The translations under genes and the position numbers were made by a program. A stretch of DNA of 64,000 bases from Pterois miles (Eukaryota > Chordata > Actinopteri > Perciformes > Scorpaenidae): the NCBI GenBank assembly GCA_947000775.1, contig CAMQGK010000008.1, forward strand, positions 8,272,501 to 8,336,500, read 5' to 3'. Shown here one piece after another: positions 11,853-24,323 of the stretch (its first letter is position 1; each line of letters starts with the position of its first letter). Under the pieces are notes generated by a model. The model did not search any database. It worked only from the letters and a program-made list of their open reading frames with translations, and had not been told where the DNA came from.

Positions 11853-12271
11853 CAACTATTACAGTGGAAATAATATAAAATCTAATATTTGGAGCCCTAT
11901 TTGACTGGCTGGATGCCAGGCAGCGCAGCGAGACACCCTGACAAGGCAACTTTGACCTGTCTTGCCCAGTCTGCCTCTTGCTGCATCCACTAGCACTCTG
12001 ACCTAGTATATTATTAAAACTGCTATCACCCATTGAGAATGAAAAAAGCGGAGCGGTGGGCATAAATAGTGGAAAAAATGGAAAGGTGAAAGGTCACGCA
12101 AAACTGAGGAACCACAGTGTCAATTTTACGCTTGGGCGTCCAGTTGACACGAGCAGCAAACACACATAAGCCATTACTTACACCACATACACAAAGTTTT
12201 AGCAAACATATTGCGTTTGCATGCAGACACACTAACATTCATAGTCTCTCGCTTCTCTCTTTTTGTGACTG

Positions 12272-12274
<3 letters not shown>
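11853..12274. other. Gene-free DNA
   Basis: Nothing recognisable is present. Overlapping 60-90 residue frames on both strands have no domain features. Confidence 0.5.

Positions 12275-12302
<28 letters not shown>
12275..12302. repeat. (AC)n microsatellite
   Basis: About 14 perfect AC units. Confidence 0.95.
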
Positions 12303-12419
12303 TGAGAGGCAGCATGGTAGGCAGTGACACAAAGCTAATGCCTTGTCACACAGGCTGTCAGCAGATTAGCCAGTGGATTACACCCCAGCCATTAGATGTG
12401 CACAGAGCGAAAGGCCACA

Positions 12420-13180
12420 AACATGGCAGAGAGAGAGGAGAGGAGAGGAGTGAGAGAGTGTGAGACTGAGCATATTCTGGTGTAAAGCATAGGAAAAACT
12501 AATGGAGGATAGGTTAAAGAGGAAAAGAGGAGAGAGGAAAATAAAAAAAAAAAGAAGATAAATACAGGCTGGTTAAGTAGTGTAAAGACAGAAGTCAAAG
12601 TGGCACAAAGGAGATGTTGGATGGGAAGATGTACAGATAAGAAAAAGGCTAGAGAATCTGCTGTTGGAGCAGCGGTAACAAGATAATCAGACAGACAGGA
12701 CGGAAAGGTAATAACAACGGTAAAGGGAAAAACACTGAGAAAAGCAGAAAATGGAACAGTGAGGGTGGGAGAGTGTCCAACAGCACATGAGGGAGCAGAC
12801 AAGAGGAGGAGAAGTTGTGTAGTGGGAGGGGGGAATTAAACAAAAACCTAACGGATGGGAGGAGGAGTGGAGGGTGATGAGAGAGACATGAGAGGGGAGC
12901 AAAAAGACAACGAGGATGCTAGAAAAACAGAATGAGAAGGTAGGCGAGGAGCGGAGAGAGGTGGAAACGAAAGGACCAGGAGTAGACATTAGAGGGGAGA
13001 GATGGGATGTGAAATGCCAGAGGAGAGGATGGAGGATACTCTGCAGTACATTAAAAAAAACAACGCAGCAGGCAGGCAGGATAACAGATGATAGAATAGA
13101 TGGTAAGGAATGGAAGATGGACCTTAATGTAGAGTTTGACAGAGAAAATGTAAAGATGAATTCAGTGAAGGACAGAGGGA
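12420..13180 (+). repeat. Long purine-rich strand, about 760 bp
   Basis: The + strand is overwhelmingly A and G (for example GAGAGAGAGGAGAGGAGAGG near 12429). It has no regular period, so it is an asymmetric tract and not a simple microsatellite. It produces overlapping open frames on both strands: a K/E/R/G-rich one on + and F/L/S-rich ones of up to 177 residues on the minus strand. These are composition artefacts. Confidence 0.7.
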
Positions 13181-14085
13181 TATACACATCTGTCCTTACA
13201 GTATCTAGAAACATAATCATGGTTGGGCCACAGTGTATTTTTATAACCTTAACCTTAGACTGTCATGGCTTGGGACACTTAAACAGAATGGAGGCATCAT
13301 TAATGTTTTTCGTAACACCTGTGCTTTTCCTGCTGTGATAAGTCAAAATGTCTGCTGGAAAAAGGCCTTTTTCACGCCGTGATTGTTGTCTTTTATATTC
13401 AGGCATGTCTTCTGCCTTTGATTAGCTTAGCTAAACTTGTCAAAAACCTTGCCAAGGTCAGATTCATGCTTTGTATCACTTAAAGCTGCAACAATAATTG
13501 ATTTGTCTGGCAACTTTGGGGCAACAGAACAGGCTGAAACAGTTTACAAAGTTGTAATTCTGAACGTGTTAGAAACAGTTGCACATTTAGTAACCAGCAG
13601 GCATGGAGCAATATTAGCCTTCATTTGGTCATCTGGCCTTATCAGCTCTGTTAGAGGAACACCAGAGTTGGTTGATAAATCTCTGTGGGTTCAACACTAT
13701 GAACAATTTACATTACACACAATGATTTGATCTATTATGAATATAAAAAATTTGCAGCTTTAACTCCTGCAAATGAATGAAAAGACCCTGATAGCGAGTC
13801 CAGCATACAGCAGTCAGCCCAGTTTGCCCTCGGTCTACGAAACTTCAGCTCAGTGTTTAATTTATATTAATTTATTTGGTTAGATTGATGAAATAATCTC
13901 ACCTCAACCTCCATTTGGTTCACTGTTCTAATGCTTGTGATTATATGCTCTTTACCAGCAGATTGATTTTGTAGTCAAAGAATCGTAGATGTTCAAATTT
14001 CTAAATGGAAATTTTATTTGATGCATTTGTAGCGCTTTTGCTAAACTTGCTTTTTGGAAAAAAAAACAATGAAACTATGAAATCC

Positions 14086-14088
<3 letters not shown>
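13181..14088. other. Gene-free DNA
   Basis: No gene, RNA or clear repeat is visible. Confidence 0.5.

Positions 14089-14120
<32 letters not shown>
14089..14120. repeat. (ATT)n microsatellite
   Basis: About 10 TTA/ATT units immediately upstream of a retroposon-tail motif at 14166. Confidence 0.95.
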
Positions 14121-14121
<1 letters not shown>

Positions 14122-14163
14122 AACTACAACTTGCAGTCATCGGACCTCATTGAGAGACAAGTT

Positions 14164-14205
14164 AGATAAGATATTCCTTTATTAGTCCTACAGTGGAGAA
14201 ATTTA
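14164..14205 (-). mobile_element. Retroposon 3'-tail fragment
   Basis: TTCCTTTATTAGTCCTACAG followed by TGGAGAAATTTAC matches the tail of the SINE at 7545 (CCTTTATTAGTCCCATGAGG, GGGGAAATTC). The tail is in the same minus orientation and again lies beside a trinucleotide microsatellite. No body is recognisable, so it is a truncated or old insertion. Confidence 0.55.
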
Positions 14206-16400
14206 CAAAGACATCCAATGTACTGTAACTCTTGTCAAGTGTAGACACTCCACTGTCCTCTACAGATGGCAGTGTCGATAGCAGCGGTGTCTGAAACTTT
14301 TCAAACACTCGTCAGTTTAACTTTACCACAGCACTCGTGTGTCAACATCTGCTGAGTAAAATGAAAGCTACTCCCTGCATTGCGAGGCAATAATGACGCT
14401 TTTTTTTTTTTTTTTTCAATCAGTGTCTGCTTCCAAGTGGAGAGGTGTCAGGCCTTCTCAGTTGGTGTTTCATTTTATGATAATCGACTCCTCTGCCCCT
14501 GACGTCGCCACCACCTACAGCCCCCCCACCACAAAACCACTTTGCGGATGTAATGGCACATAATTGTCTGCTGGATTTGCCTGTTAGGAGCTTCATTTTG
14601 AGCTGGGTATTTATACAAGAATGGAAGGGAAGATGTCAAGTTAACGGGGGCTCATGGGACATTCGGATATCCATTCAGGCTGGGAATTGTGTTCAGAAAA
14701 GCCACGAGAAGCATGTCATACTGTGTTCACAGAATGCATATGTTTAGTGTGTAAATTGCAGTAAGCGCTATGGGTACATAGCAGCAGATTCAGTGATTAT
14801 TCTTGGTGACTGAGATGCTTTGTCTCTGTTTGCATGCATGCCAACATGGGTGTGAGCATTATACTGTATGTGTGCATGCAGGCATACATGAGTGAGTGTC
14901 TGTGTGTGTGTCTGTGTATGTGTGTGTGTTTGACAGTTGATGTCATTCAGGACCTTTAGCTGGTTGAGTGATTCGAATGTGTGCTGTGGAATGAGCGGAG
15001 TCTCAGAAGTGCCAGAGGGAGACTGGGAGGGAGACTAAATGTGTGAATCCCCAAAGGATATTTAGACTGTTTATTATGATAAGGCTCTGTGCGCACACAT
15101 CCTCCACATAAACATACAAAAGTATGCACATAAACATGTCTGCACACGGGTAAAGAAGGAATGAAAGAAAGGGGGTGACAGGGGAAGATGTAGAGATAGG
15201 ATAAAGAAAAGAAAAGAGATGCTCGGAGGCATGAGATTCACATGTGCACAGTTATAGGTTTGTAGTTCACAACCTATAAAAGACTAATTCCACACTGGCC
15301 TATCCATAGCCATCTCATGTGGGAGCCATTCCACCTTTTAAACCTGCTCTCACTTAAAGCGAGCCCAGATGTAAGTCAAGGGGCTGCTTTGGATTAGCCA
15401 GAGAGAAAAACTCATTTCCTTTGCCATTTTACGAGCATTTAATTTGAAACAATTAAGATATTACGGTGCTGCGGATTCACTACACAGAGTGACAGCTGGG
15501 AGCAATCCCATAAACCCCTGAGCCAGTGAATGAGGCACCTTGCTTCTCTCTTTTGCTCTGCTCGCCTCCTCCTCCTCCATCGCCTCTGTTATTTCATTGA
15601 AGCGTTTCGCTTAAGGCTCTGTTGAGGTGAATGTGCTACCTTTGCCTCAGCCGAGATCTCGCCGCTACAGCCAATTACTTTAGCAGCTCATAAATGCACC
15701 AGTTGGCTGATGATAGAATGGCCTAATTTCCCAAGACTAAAGGGAGGAAGCGAGCAGAGAGGATGTTTACCTTCTGGATGCCTTTTTTTCCACCAAACCT
15801 TTTTATTGCGTTATTGGATTTATAGCATAAGTTCTATGACTCATCTTTGGAGGAATTAATGAGGAAGATGCAAACTACAGGGGGCAGCAAATGGTAAGCT
15901 GAAAGGTTTGCACTGCACGATGGCAGCATGGTCAACACCATGAAAAAGCATGTTTCATAGTGGACATATTTGAATTGGAACACTTTGGCATCATGCAGTG
16001 TGTTCATTTTGACAACACTTATATTGATGACCCTCCGTGTCCTATCTGTCCTACACTTAGCGAACTTTGTCACTCTCTGACTTCCAAATTCAAGCTAGCT
16101 TTGTCAGCACTCAGCCATCAATTCACCTCCTCCTCCTACCATCCACACTGGCATAGGAGGGCACAGGAGGTGTGAAATTGATGAAGGTGTGCCTGTGAAA
16201 ATGTCAGTGGGGGATCACTGGCCAAAGAAAGAAAGAGAGAATATATATTTTGTGGTGGAGGGGGGTGACAGATAGGAGTGGGAAAAGCTCCTTTTCATGA
16301 ACACTGAACTGTAAAATGGAAGACCCAGTGCAAACAATGGCCATGATCAATCGGCTATGGTGAGAGGTTTCTCGTAAATAACCGATGCCAGCATGCACAC

Positions 16401-16403
<3 letters not shown>
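14206..16403. other. Gene-free DNA
   Basis: No gene recognised. It contains a T16 run at 14401-14416 and short TG repeats near 14890-14930. The stretch 15290-15710 is repeat-free and of balanced composition, with many complete short words such as TTTAATTTGAAACAATTAAG. It has the look of a conserved regulatory block, but that is only an impression. Confidence 0.4.
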
Positions 16404-16438
<35 letters not shown>

Positions 16439-16440
16439 AG
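16404..16440. repeat. (GA)n microsatellite within a purine-rich stretch
   Basis: About 14 GA units at 16404-16431. Irregular purine-rich sequence continues to about 16690. Confidence 0.95.
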
Positions 16441-16719
16441 AGGGAGTGATAGAAAGAGATACAGACAGAGATGAGGTATGTGTCACCATTAGTTTGTGGA
16501 GGGAAAGTCAGAGAGTTAGAGAGCAGAAAGGGGGTGGAGAAAGGGCAAATGACTGGGATAAGATGATGGCGGGAGAAGGGAAAAGGCTTTTAGAGTGGGG
16601 GATATTTAAATAAAGGACAATGAAGAGGAGTGGAGAGAGACGGGAAAGTATCAAAACAGGAAAAGCCTGAAAAGCCTGAAAGTGAGAGTGAGATCTGTCA
16701 TGCCTGAAAATGTATATCA

Positions 16720-17912
16720 CAGTGTTGTCATGATACCAAACTTCTGGCTGTGATACAATACCCTGCCGATATATCTCGAGCCAATACTGAAACGATACCG
16801 TAGCAAAAATTTAAAACATCAGGAAATATAATGAAATAATAGCTGACAGGAAACAGACATTACATTATTTTTTATTAATTAAAAATGAAAAAAAAGAATG
16901 TATTCATTAAAATAATTAAATGTATGCTGTAATCTGATGTCTCCTGTACTTAAGTTTATGTGATTCTTTTTATAGTACATTTTATATTTGCATTTATTTT
17001 AATAATGTACACATATTTACATTTCATCAATATTCTTATTTCTGTTTTTCTTAAAACTTCTCTATTTATATAAATATTTTATTCTAAAACAGAACAACTG
17101 TAATTTCCCCCTGGGGATCAAAACAGTATTTCTAAATCTGATATCACTCATTAAACAGCGTTTAATAAAGCTTTTTTTTTGTAAAACAGCACCCCCGCTG
17201 GTTCATTAGTAGCAGTTAAGGCAGAGGGTGGTACTGCAGCACAGAAGATGATGAAAGACTCCCAAAACAAAATAAATAAATAACTAAATAAATAAAAAAA
17301 AAATGATAATAAATTCAGATGAAGTTCAGTGAGAAGTTGATGAGAGACGAGCTGCTAAAATCAGAAAGATACCAGAGAGAAAAGACGGTAAAATAATACT
17401 CACTAACACATGCTCTTTGATGGATTATGTGTTTGCTGAATTACAGGAGGTGCTTGGACAGATTCATAAAAGATAGTGAATCTTATTACATTTTGGTCAG
17501 TAATTTGAGCCGTGCTGTTACTTCCTTGTCTTTTTTTAAGGGAGTTCTGCTGATACAGAGCTTAGCTCGGAGCGGGACTGTGCAGCCAGTGAGAGATTCA
17601 TGACCAGCTTAAATCTTCTTCTCAACTTCACTTCTTGACTCCATCCTTCTGGTTATCACTACAGGTTATCTTTTGACGGCTTGCTCCACCAGCAGCAAAG
17701 TTATAACTGCCTGGTCCTGCAGGATCCCAATGCCGTCCTGAAAAGCCAAGTACTGCATTCACAGCCCTGTGTTCCCACTTCGACACAACTCACGGCTCGT
17801 ACTAAAACACTGTCATTATTAAAGTGTCAGCATTAATAAAACAGGGTATCCTATCATTTTCAACAGCACTTTATCCTGATACTTTTTAGTATCGGTATAC
17901 TGTGCAACACTA
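16720..17912. mobile_element. DNA transposon-like element with CAGTGTTG termini
   Basis: The left end CAGTGTTGTCATGATACC (16720) is matched by a right end GTATCGGTATACTGTGCAAC ACTA (to 17912), whose reverse complement starts TAGTGTTGCACAG. The inside carries GATACC words typical of a fish element I recall with GATACCGATACC repeats. It is about 1.2 kb, has no transposase frame, and shows no clear target duplication. The middle contains unrelated or nested retroposon sequence. Confidence 0.5.
17095..17145 (+). mobile_element. Retroposon tail nested in the element at 16720
   Basis: TGTAATTTCCCCCTGGGGAT then CAAAACAGTATTTCTAAATC matches the LINE-type 3' tail that ends many fish retroposons (TTTCCCC-GGGGATCAATAAAG). 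It lies inside the DNA transposon, which suggests either a nested insertion or that the outer termini pair by coincidence. Confidence 0.45.
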
Positions 17913-18536
17913 ATACCATTCAAGTCCACTGTCCATGCCGGTGTAAACAGAAAGCAGCGCTGAACACAGAAATTGAGGCAAAGTGAACAATAGCTTGCCT
18001 TCTGCAATGTAGGCAGTATTTGCATTATAAAATGCAGAGTTTAACTGCACAACAGCCGCTAGCAACAGGGTCAGCAACGCTTGTGACTCATTACCCATGT
18101 TGAAATTAACCACTGGTGGTTGAAGCTGATGTTTCTTCCAGAAAAGGTTCATGTGACAGGAGCGACGAATCTGGGAAGGACACGTCCTGACTGATTAGAT
18201 CCGATCAAGAGGCGAAAATGTGTCTGCATCATCGTTTTCAAAGGTTTCCGCCTCTGTCCACCCAGAGTTACTAAAATGGGGGTCAGCAGTTATAAGGGTT
18301 TGAAAACATAGTGTGAGTAACAGCAGTGTGAATGCTAGGCATAAACATAGCAAAAGTCCTGCATTTTAAAACAAAAATGTATTAGTGTGGATATAGCCGT
18401 TACGATGTGACAGGGAGTATGCAACAGTGATTGCTTACCAACGTCCACTAACACTAAATGTTACATCTATGTAAAGAATTTGTTTAAAAAGAGAAAACAT
18501 CGCTTTATCCCAAAATTGACTTGACCCCATTAGCTA
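17913..18536. other. Gene-free DNA
   Basis: Nothing recognisable. Confidence 0.5.
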
Positions 18537-18537
18537 A

Positions 18538-18800
18538 ATAGGGCTGCAATCAGCATTTGCTTTTATCATCAAATGATCTGTTTCTTCAACTTATCAACGA
18601 ATCGTTTAGTCAATAAAACATAGAAGATATTAATCATAATTTTCCAGAGCATTTGCTGTAAGGCAAGGTACCTAATAACTGCTTGTGTAGTCCGTAGTAA
18701 AAATCCAAATATATTCAATTTACAATGATATGAAAATGATAAGTCCATTGGTGTTGATTAATTTAACAAATTGATTGATCAATTATACATTTCAGAGCTA
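18538..18800. mobile_element. Degenerate DNA transposon, AGGGCTGCAA terminus
   Basis: The left end AGGGCTGCAATCAGC (about 18540) is followed by ATCAACGAATCGTTTAGTCA. The right end ATTGATTGATCAATTATACA..TTTCAGAGCTAG is a decayed reverse complement of the left. This is the same general family as the remnants at 10621-11190. It is about 260 bp with no coding sequence. Confidence 0.5.
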
Positions 18801-19769
18801 GCATATGGTCATTTTTTTGTTTTGCATCTGCATGGAAACAGCACACAATATTACTCAAAAGCGGGAGTAACCATGGTGATGCATGTCCCCTGCTTAAAGA
18901 GGAGAGTGTGCAAGTGCTTCTTACAATTTATCTGCTTATGTATACCGTCCTCCTTAATAGGAAGCACCCTCCACAGCTGCAAACGTTACTTCATGCAGGC
19001 TGACAGTCAGTAGTGAAGTGCTAACAGGGTCAGGACCAGTTTGGGTAAGGGCTATGTGAATCAATGCAAACTCGTTAGGTGCTTAGTACATCAAGCAAGC
19101 ACAGACCCCGCATACACATTTACATGTGTGTGCTCACGCTACACACACATTCAGATATTCATTTGCACGGTCTCTCCGGACAGATGTCCTGAGCCGAGAT
19201 CCACAGAGGGACTCTGTCAGGCAGGAGTCGACTCAATCTGCCTAAGCCACTTTCCCTCGCTACCTCTATTTCCCTTGGTTTCTCTGCACAGGCTGCTGCT
19301 GCACACCATGGCTGCTCACGCCATCCCAGTTGATCTCTTAATGGACCTAATTGCTTTTCAGCTCATTGCACCCAATGCCAACACTAAACTAAATCAAACC
19401 AAGGCCCTATCCACAAGCCTCATCACAAATCTGATTTTGCTTGACATCGTAATAAGGTGATATTGACTACTCATGACTCAACAGTTCCAGAACAGATGAG
19501 TAAGCGTGTGCCTCTCCTCATCACAGCATGCTCCCTGACAAGCGGAGCTGTTCGGGTCATGCAAGAGTTCAAGTCGCTCTCTTTAGGAGTGCAGCCCATT
19601 GTGTTTCCATTGACAATATGCTCTCTGAGCAGACAATATATTATGCATTGTTGTACCCTGAACTACACAAGGAATAGATACAGGACAGTCTGTAGTCATG
19701 TCTGCTTCTGTGGTCTCACTACTGTGGCCTCTACTTGCCACACTGGTGCCATCTAGGAGTACTTTAGTT

Positions 19770-19811
19770 AAAAGCTAATTGAAAGCTAATCAAAGCTAAT
19801 CAAAGCTGATC
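19770..19811 (+). repeat. Short tandem repeat, 10-11 bp unit, four copies
   Basis: The units are AAAGCTAATTG, AAAGCTAATC, AAAGCTAATC and AAAGCTGATC in succession. It is a small minisatellite. Confidence 0.85.
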
Positions 19812-19827
19812 AAACATGTAAGATAAG

Positions 19828-19961
19828 CCTGCAGTCAGCTCCTCCAATCTGAGGCAATGTCACACTAGACTTAACATGTCGTCAGCTTTGCCAGAATTTG
19901 AGACTACGTGCGGTCAGCTCTGGAGGTGTTGTGACACCAAGCTGCAGTCAGCTGCTCCAAA
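19828..19961 (+). repeat. Interspersed CAGTCAGCT motif block
   Basis: CCTGCAGTCAGCTCCTCCAA (19828-19847) recurs as GCTGCAGTCAGCTGCTCCAA near 19941-19960. Two further GTCAGCT words lie between them (CGTCAGCTTTG and GGTCAGCTCTGG). The spacing is irregular (about 40 bp). It may be an old degenerate minisatellite. Confidence 0.55.
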
Positions 19962-21599
19962 TATAGTTAATATCTAACCTAAAACTGTTGGCAGCATCAC
20001 CACAAAGAGCTAATGTATAACTGCAATGCTCTTTCCTTGTTGCTTGCGTTGTCAATGATATGATCAAACTACAACCACAAAGTCCTGATGAAGCAGAATA
20101 GCAGAGTTTTGAGGGTAAAACTTTCAATAAATAATAACTAAACATGTTTGCACAAAATTTTGACTCTGCTTGTTGCTTATATGAATATGTAATGTGACGG
20201 AGAAATACTTGAATAATTGAAACCAAATTTTCAGAGGCTTTAAGGTGCTACCTGATTATGAAACTAAAACTCTTTTTACAATCATATCTTGTTTTCTCTT
20301 AATGTGTGTTAATTTTTCCATCATACACAAGCATCTCAGGTCTCCAAGATAACTCTCTAAGGGGGATAATTTGGAAATATAAATAGGGTTAATCTAATAA
20401 TCTGGCATCAGGAGGCGTTAAAGAGTGATTTGCCCTGGGGGACGTGTTATACGGCTGTCATTGTTTCCAAGTTATGTAGGTCACTAAGTGAATTATATAG
20501 ATGCTCTCACTGATTGTGTAAGGATCTGGAAATAGCTGTCTGACATGGGACCAATAAATTAACCACTTCTTCCCTATCATGTACATAATAATGGCTATCA
20601 ATGCTCATAAAAGCATGACTGTACACTTAGCCATCCATCATGTCTGACAGATTCTGAGAAGGAGAGAAGTATTAGATGTCTCGGCCAAGGACTACAGTTG
20701 GGTGTTGGTTTACATCTTTCGTGCCTTGGAGATGTGTGTAATATCACCTTGGCATTTGTCGCTTTAGCCCCCCCCCCCAACACCACCACCCGCCACCCTC
20801 CTCTCGCTCTCTTGACTGCTTGGGCAACGGCCATAAACAAGTCAATCTCAACACATTGGATTAGATTTATCCGCTTAAAATAGATTGTTATCCCAAAGAG
20901 CGTGAGTCTCGCTTGATGGGGAAATTAATTTTACAATGACTGGTTTACTTGATCAGGTTTGCAGGGGATGTGGGGACTATAAATGTTTCAACTCTGGGGC
21001 ATGAGGAGCTGAAAGTGAAAGTCCTTGTTTCTGATTCATACAAGTTGTCGCTCTTCTCCGCAGCTTTATACATGGTGTTGTCTTTGGGTTGCAGAAACTG
21101 GAGTAATGACTTGACTGACAGTCATTTGTAATTCGCTAGCAACTTATCAAGGGTGAAAAGGCCTGCCCCTCAGGCTATAGAGAGACTGACAGTGAACAAT
21201 ATTGTGTTTTCACGTCTGTCTATACAACATTAAATGTGAAAATGACAGTTTTGTATGCAGAATTATAATAGGCCGCATGATCACAAATACATACAACTTA
21301 TCCAGAAATGAAATGCAGTCTATGGAGGAGAAAAATCCTTCTAAAATAGCTGTCAGCCCTCCCATATCTGAAGTGTTAAACTGGTATGGCAGTTATTGGA
21401 TTGAGCTACAATGGAACTGACCTCAGCCTATTGAGCAACAAAATCCAGTCTGAGCCTAGTCCTTGATGTAAATTCATCTGACAAGCATCACTTAAAACAT
21501 ATTTTTTTGCAGACTAAAAGCAAACCACTTTCCTTGCAACTTATCCAAACAACTTCATAGATTTTCTACCTGTTTCTGGTCTGTTTCTGAACCAGACAG

Positions 21600-21892
21600 T
21601 TTAAAGGAGACATATGCTCATTTTCAGGGTCATACTTGTATTTTGGGGTTCTACTAGAACATGTTCTGTTTCTTTAAGAACCCCTCCCCCAAAAAAGCAG
21701 AGTCTGCTCTGATTGGCTGACTGGGTTGCCTTATTTCATAGTTTGTGGGTTGGCAGCATGAATGTATAAAAAGAACTGTATACAGCGTTGCAGGTGGGCT
21801 CCCATTCATTCCTACGAGAGATGCTAAGTGGCACTCCAGATATGTGCACAAGCACTGATAAAGTGATTTATTCATGATATGTCCCCTTTAAA
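21600..21892. mobile_element. MITE with TTTAAAGG termini, 293 bp
   Basis: The left end is TTTAAAGGAGACATATGCTC. The right end is CATGATATGTCCCCTTTAAA, whose reverse complement TTTAAAGGGGACATATCATG matches the left with one or two differences over about 16 nt. The inside (TACTTGTATTTTGGGGTTCT, CTACTAGAACATGTTCTG) matches a fish repeat I remember. No coding capacity; the 73-residue minus-strand frame is internal to it. Confidence 0.75.
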
Positions 21893-22401
21893 GCTGATAT
21901 ACACAAAAAAAAAAACATGACTTTTAGGAATAGTTTTATCTCCATTGAGAAATACACTGCAACCTGTAAAATAAAATCCTACCAAATCGTTTATTATTAG
22001 TGTGATGTTTCGCATGTGTAATGTTTACCATGTTGTAAGTTTACAACCATTTGCTAATTGGGGGGATATGATTAGTTTTGCAGGTATTTGGTCTATGTTG
22101 ACATATTTCAAAGATAAGTAAAAACTGTGGTGCTAGAAGCAAAGGGGAAAAGGCAAAAAGGATTGTCAAAGTTATTAGGATCCATCCTCCATCTTTACAA
22201 AAATGAATGGGAATTCATCCAGTATTTGCCAAGATGTTTCAGTTTAATTTTGCATGATAATAAACAACACAATATTTGAATATCCATGGTGAAAATGATA
22301 TTTTGCTGCTAATAAAGACTAGCGCTTGCTAAACACATTATTGAAAATGACATTCAAAGTATGCTTTGGCAGCCCGCAAGGCAACCCACTACTATTGCTC
22401 A

Positions 22402-22432
<31 letters not shown>

Positions 22433-24322
22433 TGAGACATGATTGAACAGAATTTAAAAATAAATAAGAATATTCAATATTCACTTAGTTTTATAAAATC
22501 AAAATAGTCCCCATAGATTTACAGTGTGGGCAGCTACACAGAGAAACACATACATCAAAAGATATGCTTCCATTATTCATCCAAAGCAAATGCATATTGA
22601 TACTGTATAACCTTTAGCATCCTTAGCTGCATTTGCATTGTATTTGCATAGTAAATGTCAATCAGCGCTACACTTTGCGTGGCCCCACACACGTATAGAT
22701 GTAAACATGCCCGAGGCAGTACATCAAACACGGTTGGCTCACTTACTAGTAATGTGCTGTCATTGTCCTACAACAAAGAAAACATTTGCCAAGTGAGTTA
22801 AACGGCCCTCCCACTGTCAAGAGTATAAATAGGCAAACTTGCGGCATGTGGCGATGCTGTATCTTAGCCCGACACTCAGGTTTTCTCTGTCTTGGATCCT
22901 TCTTATTGAAGGACAGTTGGTTTATAGACTACCGTGTCCTGTTGGGCGACAAAGTTCAGCCATGATAGCCCAGCGAGGCAGCCCCTTGATAAATCCTACC
23001 CTTGTACCCATTTATCAACAAGTGCCGCAGCATTACTGCTAAGCTGGTGCCAAGATTATGAAAGCGCAAGGTTAGATGCAGAGCACAATACTAAATCTAA
23101 TAACTACTGTCATCCAATTATATTCAAAGATTGTGAATACAGGCGAGGAATTCGAAAAAAAAAGCCACATTTATGCACTGAAGGTGAATGTCAGCAGGCC
23201 CCAACTAAAGGACTGATAGTATTTTATTAAAGAGATAAGATGTTCATGACTGTTGGAAACCAAAACAGCATTGCGGCCTTCAATCCAGAGTCCTGATAAA
23301 TAAGAATATGTTCCCAATAAGTGCCTGGTGAAACTCAGGTCAGAAACTCAGGTAATCAGACATTTGTGATCCAGTACATTGTGCCCATGGACACAACTAG
23401 CTATCACTCCCACTATGCTTACAAACAGCCAGAAGTCAAGGGCAGCAGTTCATGTAACAGTAATTTCATCAAGTTTCTCCATTGTTCATTGTCACAAAAC
23501 CACACTTTCCTTTGGCCTATAAATCTACATGCGGAGGCGGTATCAAATTCTGCCCTTAGAAAATGGTGCTTGGTATAATTTGCAGGCATAAATCACCATC
23601 GCAGTTACTCCATCAGATACGTGACATGCCTGGGTGCAGGTAAGAAAACAGATCTGCTGACTGCAGTAGTCTGTCTCTTAGAGTGCTATTGTTGGATGCT
23701 AGATGTTGGTGTCTGCGGGGCTAGGTTGTTCATCAGGAGGTTTGGGTTGCTGCCACAAAAGCAACTTTTCTCAAAACACAATTGGTCATAGTCATCTGTC
23801 ACCTGGGGCCATTGCTGTTATTTTTCTGTAGCCCTACATCAGACGACTGGGCACTTGACTGCGTTAGCAGCAGCGACATTGTCCCTTTATGTGTTGTTGC
23901 GCACCATTATGTCTATTCAGTAACGTGGATGTGAATGGATCACGTCTTGGGATCATTACATGAAGTGTGTGATCATTACACATGGATTATAGAGGTTACT
24001 GCTCAACTTGGCTGCTCCGACAGGCTGACCTTGGAGTGCATGATGCAGTACGCGTAGGCAGGTTTCCTACATACTGAAGCAATGCCTTTGATAAAAAAAA
24101 AAAAAGAAAATAAATAAACAAAATGGTGCATGACAGCCATGCACAAACATTCTAGCCCAGTCTGACAACAAAATCAATATAATATCTCTACAGGGACCTA
24201 TACTGTGGCTCTTAGTGAGGAGTTTGTAGAGGCCTTATTGTACATGATGGCATTTTTTATGGAGTTTGCATTGACATTACTACCACGAAGCACCCATGTA
24301 TGCCAGACCTCACCTCTCACCT
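21893..24322. other. Gene-free DNA
   Basis: No gene recognised. A 26-nt A run lies at 22407-22432 and an A13-rich tract near 24091-24120. The other frames are short and lack signatures. Confidence 0.5.
22407..22432. repeat. Poly(A) run of 26
   Basis: A perfect homopolymer. It could be the tail of a plus-strand retroposed sequence, but the preceding 150 bp show no recognisable element. Confidence 0.95.
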
Positions 24323-24323
24323 G

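Larger units (their letters stand above)
18801..21599. other. Gene-free DNA with small repeat blocks
   Basis: No gene recognised. It includes the AAAGCTAATC array at 19770-19811, the TCAGCT block at 19828-19961, and a C11 run at 20768-20778. The 139-residue frame at 19041-19460 contains no family motif. Confidence 0.5.

Noticed and set aside
12392..13338. Frames of up to 177 residues on both strands
   Set aside because: They arise from the purine-rich tract, where stop codons are rare on the pyrimidine strand; no domain or splice support.
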